From: JADJMO01 sp016794445
GTDB lineage: Bacteria > Myxococcota_A > Polyangia > Polyangiales > JADJMO01
Assembly: GCA_016794445.1 (NCBI GenBank)
Contig: JAEUKC010000036.1
Coordinates: forward strand, 1-10,395
Length of the DNA stretch: 10,395 nucleotides
Direction: 5' to 3'
Under the pieces are notes generated by a model that saw only the letters and a list, made by a program, of their open reading frames with translations, did no database searches and was not told the origin of the DNA. A program made the translations under genes and the position numbers. Below, piece after piece: positions 1 to 7,731 of the stretch (position 1 is the first letter of the stretch; each line of letters begins with the position of its first letter).

Positions 1-11
1 GAGAGCGGGGG

Positions 12-28
12 TGTGCCGCAGGGGCACA
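12..28. other. Short inverted repeat upstream of the first gene
   Basis: TGTGCC (12-17) and GGCACA (23-28) form a perfect 6-bp inverted repeat around a 5-base loop. No T-run follows, so it is a weak terminator candidate for a gene left of the window or a possible operator. With only six pairs in GC-rich DNA, chance is a fair explanation. Confidence 0.25.
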
Positions 29-72
29 GTGTGACCGTCGTGCAGCAACAGTGAATTCTTCGTGCAATTCGT

Positions 73-100
73 TTGGCAGTTCGGTGCCCAGCATGATAAC
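73..100 (+). promoter_or_regulatory. Candidate sigma-70-like promoter for the fusion gene
   Basis: TTGGCA at 73-78 (5 of 6 to the -35 consensus) and GATAAC at 95-100 (4 of 6 to the -10 consensus) are separated by 16 bases. The stretch is less GC-rich than its surroundings. Transcription would begin near 107, shortly before a ribosome binding site (AGGAG, 113-117) and the ATG at 123. The position argues against the ATG at 51, which would lie upstream of this promoter. Motif matching only. Confidence 0.4.
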
Positions 101-122
101 GAGCCGCCCTTCAGGAGCTTCC

Positions 123-2084
123 ATGACCGACCGTAGCCTCATCTCGCGCAGTGGTAAGTGCGCGAGAGCCATCATCCTCGCGGCTGGTCGAGGCTCCCGC
201 CTCGTGATGGGAGAGACCCTCCCGAAGCCGCTGAAGGCCGTGGCCGGGGTTCCGCTGCTCGTCCGTATCCTGCGCACCCTGCAGTCCGAGGGCATCACCG
301 AGGCCGTGGTCGTGGTCGGCTACCGCGGCGACCAGATCAAGCGCGCCCTCCTCGCCGAGCCCACGCTGGCCCTCAAGCTGATCTTCGTCGAGAACGACAC
401 CTGGGAGACCGGCGCCAACGGCGTCTCGCTCCTCAAGGCCCGCGCCTACCTCGACCAGGACTGCATCCTGTCGATGGCCGACCACCTCTACGCCCCCGAG
501 ATCGTCCGCCGCCTCCGCGAGGCCGACCTCCGCGGCGCCAACGCCCTCGCGGTCGACCGCGACATCGAGCGCTGCTTCGACCTCGACGACGCCACCAAGG
601 TCAAGCTCGACGGCGTGAAGATCGCCAACATCGGCAAGGAAATCGAGTCCTACGACGCGATCGACACCGGCGTGTTCCGCATCAACGCCGCCCTCGGCGC
701 CGAGCTCGCCAAGGTGTTCGCCCAGCGCGGCGACTGCTCCCTCTCCGACGGGGTCCGCGCCCTCTCGGCGAGCGGCAAGTTCGTCACCGTCGACGCCGGC
801 GAGGCCCGCTGGATCGACGTCGACACGCCCGAGGCGCACGCCCGCGCCGAGGCCATGGTCCGCGTGTGGGGCGACGATCTCGGCGACGAGCCCACGGCTG
901 GCGCGGTCATCGACCCCGAGGCCATCGAGCAGTTCGCCCCGAGCTGGGTGCGCGGCGCGGCCCCCTACAAGGAGGACCACCTCGAGCTCGCCTCCGCGAT
1001 GGACGGCGTCGCCCGCATGATGTCGAACGAGTCGCCGTTCGGGCCCTCCGAGCGCGTGATCCAGGCCGTGGTCGACGCGGCCCGCCTCGGCAACCGCTAC
1101 CCCACCTCGGCCCGTGCGCTCCGCGAGAAGCTCGCCGCCCGCAACGGCGTCCAGCCCGACGGCGTCATCCTCGGCGCCGGCGCGACCGAGATGATCGACC
1201 TCGTGATCCGCACCTTCGTCGCCCCCGGCGAAGAGGTGCTCATCAACGTGCCCACCTTCTCGATGTACGAGGCCCGCACCCGCGTGGTCGGCGGCATCCC
1301 CGTCCTCGTGCCGATGACGGCCGACGGGTTCGACGTGCCCGCCATCCTCCGCGCGGTCACCGAGCGCACCAAGGTGCTCTTCCTCTGCACGCCCAACAAC
1401 CCGACCGGCAGCAACCTCGACGAGGCGACCATCCGCCGCCTCCTCGCCCTCGGCCTGCCCACGGTGCTCGACGAGGCCTACTACGAGTTCTCGGGCCAGG
1501 ACCCGTACCACCGCGCCGAGACCCTCGCGCGTCTCTGCGCCGAGTTCCCCAACGCCATCGTGCTCCGCACGTTCTCGAAGGCGTTCGGCCTCGCCGGCTT
1601 CCGCCTCGGCTACTCGCTCAGCCACCCGGCCGTCGCCCGCCTGATGGCCCGCGCCAAGCTGCCGTGGAACGTCAGCATCATCACCCTCGCCGCCGCCCAG
1701 GCCGCGCTCGAGGACGAGGCGGAGCAGACGGAGCGCCTCGCCACGGTCCGCCGTGGTCGCGCCTGGCTCGAGCGCGAGCTCGGTCGCGTGGCCGGGGTCC
1801 GCGTGGTCCCGACCGACGGCAACTTCGTCCTCTGCGACGCGGCCGGCACCGGCTTCACCGGCGACGCCATCGTCAAGGGCATGCTCGCCGAGGGCGTGTT
1901 CGTCCGCACCCTCGCCACCCACCACCTCGGCACCGGGTACTTCCGCATCTCGGTCGGCTCGCCCGAGGAGAACACCCGCTGCATCAACGCCTTCCGCAAG
2001 GTCGTCGGGGCGCGCGTGTCCCACGCCGACCACGGCTCGTTCAGCCGGCTCTCGGCCGCCGCGGTCACGCCGGACGCGGAGTGA
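123..2084 (+). CDS. Bifunctional nucleotidyltransferase / HisC-like PLP aminotransferase
   Basis: A 653-residue cytoplasmic two-domain enzyme. Residues 14-250 are a nucleotidyltransferase fold: the nucleotide-binding loop LAAGRGSRL (19-27) is followed by LPKPLKAV (33-40) with the usual Lys, and SMADHLY (117-123) carries the probable metal-binding Asp120. The DH pair resembles inositol-1-phosphate cytidylyltransferases. Residues 295-630 are a fold-type I PLP enzyme of the histidinol-phosphate aminotransferase/threonine-phosphate decarboxylase group: SNESPFGPS (301-309), GAGATE (351-356), CTPNNPTGS (422-430), LDEAYYEF (449-456), LRTFSKAFGLAGFRLGY (481-497) with the PLP Lys486, and YFRIS with Arg608. 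The start at 123 has AGGAG five bases upstream; an ATG at 51 is in frame but has no such site and lies before the candidate promoter. The gene stands alone, with a terminator after it. Expected chemistry is transfer of CMP (or another NMP) to a phosphate or phosphonate acceptor plus transamination or decarboxylation of an amino-acid phosphate or phosphonate. Both activities are inferred from family; the substrate is unknown. Confidence 0.88.
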   Translation: MTDRSLISRSGKCARAIILAAGRGSRLVMGETLPKPLKAVAGVPLLVRILRTLQSEGITEAVVVVGYRGDQIKRALLAEPTLALKLIFVENDTWETGANGVSLLKARAYLDQDCILSMADHLYAPEIVRRLREADLRGANALAVDRDIERCFDLDDATKVKLDGVKIANIGKEIESYDAIDTGVFRINAALGAELAKVFAQRGDCSLSDGVRALSASGKFVTVDAGEARWIDVDTPEAHARAEAMVRVWGDDLGDEPTAGAVIDPEAIEQFAPSWVRGAAPYKEDHLELASAMDGVARMMSNESPFGPSERVIQAVVDAARLGNRYPTSARALREKLAARNGVQPDGVILGAGATEMIDLVIRTFVAPGEEVLINVPTFSMYEARTRVVGGIPVLVPMTADGFDVPAILRAVTERTKVLFLCTPNNPTGSNLDEATIRRLLALGLPTVLDEAYYEFSGQDPYHRAETLARLCAEFPNAIVLRTFSKAFGLAGFRLGYSLSHPAVARLMARAKLPWNVSIITLAAAQAALEDEAEQTERLATVRRGRAWLERELGRVAGVRVVPTDGNFVLCDAAGTGFTGDAIVKGMLAEGVFVRTLATHHLGTGYFRISVGSPEENTRCINAFRKVVGARVSHADHGSFSRLSAAAVTPDAE

Positions 2085-2099
2085 AGCGACGCGGAGTGA
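2073..2099. repeat. 12-bp direct repeat across the stop codon
   Basis: GACGCGGAGTGA occurs at 2073-2084 and again at 2088-2099, 15 bases apart. The first copy ends in the TGA stop of the fusion gene and the second carries another TGA in the same frame. This looks like a recent 15-base tandem duplication, giving a back-up stop codon. Seen directly; no function is implied. Confidence 0.7.
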
Positions 2100-2125
2100 C
2101 CTCCGCTCCGAGGTGACGGTGCTGG

Positions 2126-2160
2126 CGCCCTCTTCCTCACGGAAGAGGGCGTCTTGCATT
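2126..2160 (+). terminator. Rho-independent-type terminator
   Basis: CGCCCTCTTCC (2126-2136) pairs perfectly with GGAAGAGGGCG (2141-2151): eleven pairs with a TCAC loop. The plus-strand tail after it, TCTTGCATTC, is only moderately T-rich. It lies 41 bases after the stop of the fusion gene and just before the convergent pseudouridine synthase gene, so it probably ends plus-strand transcription. On the minus strand there is no T-run after the stem, so function in that direction is less likely. Confidence 0.75.
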
Positions 2161-2164
2161 CTGG

Positions 2165-3105
2165 TTATGCGCCGACCAGCTTCTTGTCGCTCGCGACGAA
2201 GTCGGCGGGCGGTGGGCGCACGAAGCGGAGCGGCGCCGCGGTGACCGGGTGGTCGAAGCCCAGCACCTCGGCGTGCAGCATCATGCGCGGCGCCTGGAGC
2301 AGCGTGCGGCCGGCCCGCAGGTGGTCGCGCGTGTAGACGCGATCGCCGACGAGCGGGTGGCCGCCCTCGGAGAGGTGGATGCGTATCTGGTGCGTGCGAC
2401 CGGTCTCGAGCCGACACGCGACGCGACTCGCGACGTTGGAGCTCGCCTGCGGCTCGACGTGGGTGATGGCGCGCTGGGCGTTGCGCGGGATGCGGTCCTT
2501 CACGCTGCCGCGCAGGCCGTCGCCGCGGTCCTCGATCAGCATCGAGTCGAACGTGCAGGCGGTGCGGAGCTGGCCGTGGACGATGGCCAGGTAGCGCCGC
2601 TCGATGGTGTGCTCGCGGAAGGCGAACGAGAGCACCTTCTTCGCAGCGAACGTGCGCGCGAAGACGACGAGGCCGCTCGTCTCCTTGTCGATGCGGTGCA
2701 CGACGCCGAGCGAGGCGTGGCGTGGGTGGCCGTGGCGCCGCACGAGGTACTGGCGCACGAGCTCCTCGAGCGTGCCGCGCTCGCCCTCGTCGAACGGGAT
2801 GGTGGAGATGCCGGAGGGCTTGTCGACCACGACGAGGTGGGGGTCGACGAAGACGATGCGCTCCTCGGGGAAACGCGCCTCGTCGCGGCGCACGGCGTTG
2901 GGCTGGATGTTGACCTCACCGCCCTTCTTCACGCGGGTGATGGCGTCGAGGACGACCTTGCCGTCGACGGTGACCTTGCCGCGGCGGACGAGGTCGCGCG
3001 CGACGCTCCAGGGGACGTCGAGCGCCTCGCGCACGAGCCCGTCGACGGGGCGCGCGCGGTCGGCGGTGATGGTGGCCTCGTTGAGGTTCGGCGCGTGCGG
3101 ATCGG

Positions 3106-3109
<4 letters not shown>
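2165..3109 (-). CDS. RluA-family RNA pseudouridine synthase
   Basis: A 314-residue cytoplasmic enzyme that should isomerise specific uridines to pseudouridine in rRNA or tRNA. An S4-like RNA-binding domain (about 18-68, with RRGKVTVDGKVV) is followed by the RluA catalytic domain. The signature HRIDKETSGLVVFAR (138-152) holds the catalytic Asp141. VVDKPSG (94-100), ERRYLAIVHG (170-179) and RLETGRTHQIRIHLS (233-247) are further family landmarks. The length fits the RluA/RluC/RluD group. The chosen start is the GTG at 3109-3107, whose GTGA overlaps the TGA of the upstream kinase gene. The open frame runs further upstream, but that part is a low-complexity antisense shadow of the kinase. The four-base overlap implies translational coupling to the kinase. 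Which RNA position it modifies cannot be read from the sequence. Confidence 0.92.
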
Positions 3110-5022
<1,913 letters not shown>

Positions 5023-5058
5023 GCGAGGTTCCAGACGTTCGACGACGCAGGGCGGGTT

Positions 5059-5064
5059 AGGATA
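5059..5064 (-). promoter_or_regulatory. Possible -10 box for the kinase operon
   Basis: On the minus strand TATCCT (4 of 6 to TATAAT) lies about 37 bases before the chosen kinase start at 5022. No good -35 box is seen at the right distance. If real, it would rule out translation from the ATG at 5067. Weak evidence. Confidence 0.2.
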
Positions 5065-5089
5065 CATCGCCGTGAAGAGCTGGACACAC

Positions 5090-5108
5090 CTGCCCGTCCA
5101 ACGGGCAG
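5090..5108. promoter_or_regulatory. Hairpin or operator-like palindrome in the divergent region
   Basis: CTGCCCGT (5090-5097) and ACGGGCAG (5101-5108) are a perfect 8-bp inverted repeat with a 3-base spacer. It sits between the divergent kinase (start 5022) and lipoprotein (start 5161) genes. The position fits an operator for both genes or a structure in one 5' leader. No T-run follows, so it is not a good terminator. Confidence 0.4.
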
Positions 5109-5160
5109 AAACCCCCGAACCTTACGGTCGGCAAGCCGGCTGCATGCAAGGAACCGCCGC

Positions 5161-6345
5161 ATGAAGGTCATCACCCCCCCGTCGGGCCCATCCGTGGGCT
5201 CTCCCCGTTCCACGTTTCCGGCCTCGTCCATGCCAGGAAGTGCCCGAAAGCGGGGCGATCGTTCACGAAAGGTGGGATGGGGTGCGCGGGGCGCCTTCGC
5301 CACCCTGCTCGCGCTGGCCGCTCTTTCGGGGACCGGCTGCGCCTCCTGCGAGCGCGCAGGCATGGCCGGCCTCTCGCTCATGAGCGGCACCATCAACGAT
5401 CCGGCCAACAAATCCCTACGCCGCGGCATGATGTCCTTCGCGCTCGACCGAGCCTGCAAGGAGATGATGATGCGCACGACCGCGCTGCGCGAGGGTGGAG
5501 AGACGAGCGGCGCCGCGACCAACCCGACCAACGGGCGGTTCTTCCCGCGGTCGTGCACCCAGACCACCGCCCCCAACGGCGACCTGGTCATCAGCTTCAG
5601 CGGTGTCGGGTACACCTACGCGAGCGTCGTCCACAAGGTCACCTTCGAGGCGAGCGCCAGCATCCAGTACGACCAGGACTTCCTCATGTCGGGGGACGAC
5701 CTCTACGCCTATTTCCGCACGAAGCAGCTCGTCCAGACCAACTTCCAGCTGAAGGTCATCGAGTCCACCCTCCCCGCGATGGCCAACCAGCTCACGGGCT
5801 TCGGCGACAAGTACGCGAAGCAGCTGATGAACGAGCGCCTGCGCGACGGCTTCACCGTGCGGCGCCGCCCCGACAGCGAGACCGATTTCCGCGCCGGCAT
5901 CGTGCAGCTCGGCACCTGGCCCAAGGTCTCCTACCAGGTGAAGGGCGGCCTCGTGCTGGTCAACGATCGCACCGAGGTGCACGAGCAACAACGCGATTTC
6001 CTCGGGCCGTTCAGCATCGACGAGGCCGAACAGATCCTCACGGTCACCGGCAAGATCGACGGCGCCCCCGCGATGAACGTCCTCGTGATGGAGGACAGCG
6101 CGGTCAAGCCGTGGATCGAGAAGTACCTCACGGTCGGCGAGGTCACCCCGCCCCCGAGCAAGCCACTGCAGCAGGCCGTGGTGAAGCAGAACGAGCAGTT
6201 CCAGCTCGATGTCACCGGCAAGGGCGTCTACTGGATCGTCTTCGACAACACCGGCACGATCCCCGGTGGCGCCAAGCCCCCGGGCAACCTGCTCGACGAC
6301 CGCGCCGCAGTGGCGAACTACTCGGTGGTGCTGCGCGAGAAGTGA
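5161..6345 (+). CDS. Probable lipoprotein of unknown function
   Basis: A 394-residue protein that I do not recognise. The start at 5161 has AAGGAA seven bases upstream. The N-terminus is long and basic (RKRGDRSRK, about 29-37), followed by a hydrophobic segment AFATLLALAALSG (45-57) and TGC (58-60). Cys60 is the likely lipid attachment site, although the residue three before it is Gly rather than the usual Leu, so the lipobox is imperfect. A later ATG at 5230 would give a more normal signal peptide but has no ribosome binding site. The mature part looks like a soluble envelope protein with beta-rich stretches, for example DLVISFSGVGYTYASVVHKV and the C-terminal QFQLDVTGKGVYWIVFDNTG, and an Ala/Pro-containing middle. 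No enzyme motif is visible. It is divergent from the kinase operon. The stop codon lies inside a palindromic repeat, and the same frame then stays open to 6492, so the protein may once have been longer. Confidence 0.82.
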   Translation: MKVITPPSGPSVGSPRSTFPASSMPGSARKRGDRSRKVGWGARGAFATLLALAALSGTGCASCERAGMAGLSLMSGTINDPANKSLRRGMMSFALDRACKEMMMRTTALREGGETSGAATNPTNGRFFPRSCTQTTAPNGDLVISFSGVGYTYASVVHKVTFEASASIQYDQDFLMSGDDLYAYFRTKQLVQTNFQLKVIESTLPAMANQLTGFGDKYAKQLMNERLRDGFTVRRRPDSETDFRAGIVQLGTWPKVSYQVKGGLVLVNDRTEVHEQQRDFLGPFSIDEAEQILTVTGKIDGAPAMNVLVMEDSAVKPWIEKYLTVGEVTPPPSKPLQQAVVKQNEQFQLDVTGKGVYWIVFDNTGTIPGGAKPPGNLLDDRAAVANYSVVLREK

Positions 6346-6407
6346 GCGGAGCGAGGCGGGCGTAGGGAACCGCGGCCGCCTCCACGGGCGGCCGCAACAG
6401 CAAGAAG
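6340..6407 (+). repeat. Palindromic REP-like repeat, copy A
   Basis: The core is a perfect 9-bp stem, GCGGCCGCC (6372-6380) and GGCGGCCGC (6387-6395), around the loop TCCACG. A left flank of the type AAGTGANCGGAGCGAG (6340-6355) and a right flank with CAGCAA and AGAA are shared with copy B at 7621-7696, which is in the opposite orientation. The 24-base core is identical in both copies. The left end contains the TGA stop of the lipoprotein gene. The form resembles REP or MITE-type elements; no transposase is nearby. Confidence 0.75.
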
Positions 6408-6570
6408 GACCGTGCTCCGCGTCGGAGAGACCCTCGAGCTGACGCTCGGCGCACGGACCCTCGCGGTGCCGGTCGAAGCCTTGCTGCCCTGAGGGGTGCG
6501 GGAACCTCACGGGGGCCCTGGTGTCGCTCTTTCCATGGGCGCAACGGCGGGGCTGCTGTACGGAGCGGGG

Positions 6571-7209
6571 ATGGCGAAGGGGTCGGGGCTGACGGCGTGC
6601 CCGTTCTGCCGCGAGATGTTCGTGGCGGAGGAGACGCGGGTGTGCCCGGAGTGCGGCATCGCGGTCCGCGACATCGTCGACCTCCCGCCCTCCGACGAGG
6701 CCGATCGGCTCACCCACGAGGAGGCTGCGGCGATGCCCCTCGAGCGCCACCAGCCGATCGCCGACGCCGAGATGCTCTCGTGGAAGGACTTCTCGCGCGG
6801 TCGCGGCATCCTGCTCGTGCTCGCCCTCGCCGGGCTCGCCGCCTTCTACCTGCCATGGGCCATCCAGACGCTACCGTTCCCGCAGAAGTTCGACGCGCAC
6901 GATCTCGCGCGCAAGCAGAGCTACTTCTGGGTGACGTTCACCTCGTGGCTCATCCTGTTCCCGGCCGTGCTCACGCGGCGGACGGTGCGCAAGATGCTCG
7001 GCGCGCGCGTGGCGCTCGTCACGCTCGCGTTCATGCCCGCCATGTGGTGCGGGTTCTTGCTCTCGCGGCCGACGCGCATCGTCGTCAAGGGGCTACCGTT
7101 CGAGTACCACTGGGGTCCCGGCTTCTACCTGACGATGACGCTGTCGATCGTGGCGACCTTGATCGCCTTCCGGTTCGGCCGCGGGAGCGAAGAGCACGAG
7201 CGCCGCTAG
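6571..7209 (+). CDS. Zinc-ribbon protein with four membrane helices, function unknown
   Basis: A 212-residue inner-membrane protein. A rubredoxin-like zinc ribbon lies at the N-terminus with CPFC (10-13) and CPEC (25-28), fitting one Zn site of four cysteines. An acidic cytoplasmic linker follows (30-75). Four hydrophobic segments are visible, at about 78-97, 118-134, 146-165 and 183-202, giving a predicted cytoplasmic N- and C-terminus. The start at 6571 has GGAG five bases upstream and puts the ribbon right at the N-terminus. An ATG at 6535 and a GTG at 6496 are in frame but have poorer sites. It is separated from the lipoprotein by copy A of the repeat and ends in a CTAG shared with the convergent gene. 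Zinc ribbons fused to membrane domains are common in uncharacterised proteins; I cannot assign a role. Confidence 0.82.
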   Translation: MAKGSGLTACPFCREMFVAEETRVCPECGIAVRDIVDLPPSDEADRLTHEEAAAMPLERHQPIADAEMLSWKDFSRGRGILLVLALAGLAAFYLPWAIQTLPFPQKFDAHDLARKQSYFWVTFTSWLILFPAVLTRRTVRKMLGARVALVTLAFMPAMWCGFLLSRPTRIVVKGLPFEYHWGPGFYLTMTLSIVATLIAFRFGRGSEEHERR

Positions 7210-7493
7210 AACGCGCGAGGCGAGCCCTCTTGCAGGCTGACGTCGCGAACGAACGCGTCGAGCAAGAGCTTGAGCGAGGCCGCCGACTTGGGGTCGTGGC
7301 CGTTCGGGGAGGCGGACCACACGAGCTCGCCGTTGTCGTAGCGATAGACGTCGAGGAAGGCGTCGGCCTGCATGGCGTGCCGGTCGCGCGGGACGTCCTC
7401 GTAGTACTTGCTCAGGTCGGTGCCCTTCTGCGCGTGAACGAGCAGATCGCCTTCGGCGTCGACCCTGTAGGACCGGATCAGGATCTTGTTCAT
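7206..7493 (-). CDS. Small hypothetical protein, 95 residues
   Basis: An uncharacterised soluble protein that starts MNKILIRSYRVDAEG. The start at 7493 is well supported: AGGAGG (plus positions 7499-7504) lies five bases upstream. It has no signal peptide, membrane segment or cysteine. It holds several charged and aromatic stretches (DLSKYYEDVPRDRH, FLDVYRYDNGELVW) and probably forms one small alpha/beta domain. It is transcribed away from the radical SAM gene with the repeat copy B between them, and converges on the zinc-ribbon gene. The TAG stop overlaps the TAG of that gene within a single CTAG. The strong ribosome binding site suggests it is made in quantity. It lacks the look of a RiPP precursor (no Cys-rich core and no leader/core break), so a partnership with the radical SAM enzyme is only possible, not shown. 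Confidence 0.75.
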   Translation of the reverse strand: MNKILIRSYRVDAEGDLLVHAQKGTDLSKYYEDVPRDRHAMQADAFLDVYRYDNGELVWSASPNGHDPKSAASLKLLLDAFVRDVSLQEGSPRAF

Positions 7494-7620
7494 GGGACCC
7501 TCCTGACCCCCACCTAGCAACGCGAGGGCCACGCGCATCTGGGGCGGATTCGCCGGTTTCGCCGTCGGTTCCCATGCACGGCGTAGCGCCGGACGCAGCC
7601 GATGCGCCCCACCCGGGGCG

Positions 7621-7696
7621 TTCTGGTTGCTGGAGCGGCCGCCCGTGGAGGCGGCCGCCGTTCACTGCGCTCGCCTCCGGCTCGCTCCGTTCACTT
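7621..7696 (-). repeat. Palindromic REP-like repeat, copy B (inverted)
   Basis: The same core as copy A in reverse orientation: GCGGCCGCC (7635-7643), loop CGTGGA, GGCGGCCGC (7650-7658). Flanks match copy A after reverse-complementing, ending in AAGTGA (plus 7691-7696). The copy is longer than A on one side because a CCGTTCACT unit occurs twice (7658-7666 and 7687-7695). It lies 35 bases before the radical SAM start codon, so it is in the promoter or 5' leader of that gene. Confidence 0.75.
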
Positions 7697-7706
7697 GGAT
7701 CGTTCG

Positions 7707-7731
7707 CGGCCTTCGGCCGTAGGCTTCGGCC
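7707..7731 (+). promoter_or_regulatory. TTCG hairpins directly before the radical SAM start
   Basis: CGGCCTTCGGCCG can fold into a short, very stable stem with a C(UUCG)G tetraloop, and GGCTTCGGCC right after it can form another. They occupy the place where a ribosome binding site for the ATG at 7732 would be expected, and no purine-rich site is seen. They may hide or replace normal initiation, or may belong to the repeat. Confidence 0.35.

Noticed and set aside
73..88. A sigma-54-type -24/-12 promoter reading of TTGGCA
   Set aside because: The GC element falls nine rather than ten bases after the GG, so the spacing does not fit; the sigma-70-like reading is better.
111..2417. A 768-codon open frame on the minus strand opposite the fusion gene
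   Set aside because: It is antisense to a well-supported enzyme, with low-complexity Gly/Val/Ala/Asp/Glu-rich translation and no motif. Stop codons are rare on all strands in such GC-rich DNA.
6412..6492. A 26-codon ORF starting at GTG 6412
   Set aside because: AAGGA lies only two bases before the GTG, too close for a normal start. It is better treated as a possible former C-terminus of the lipoprotein than as its own gene.
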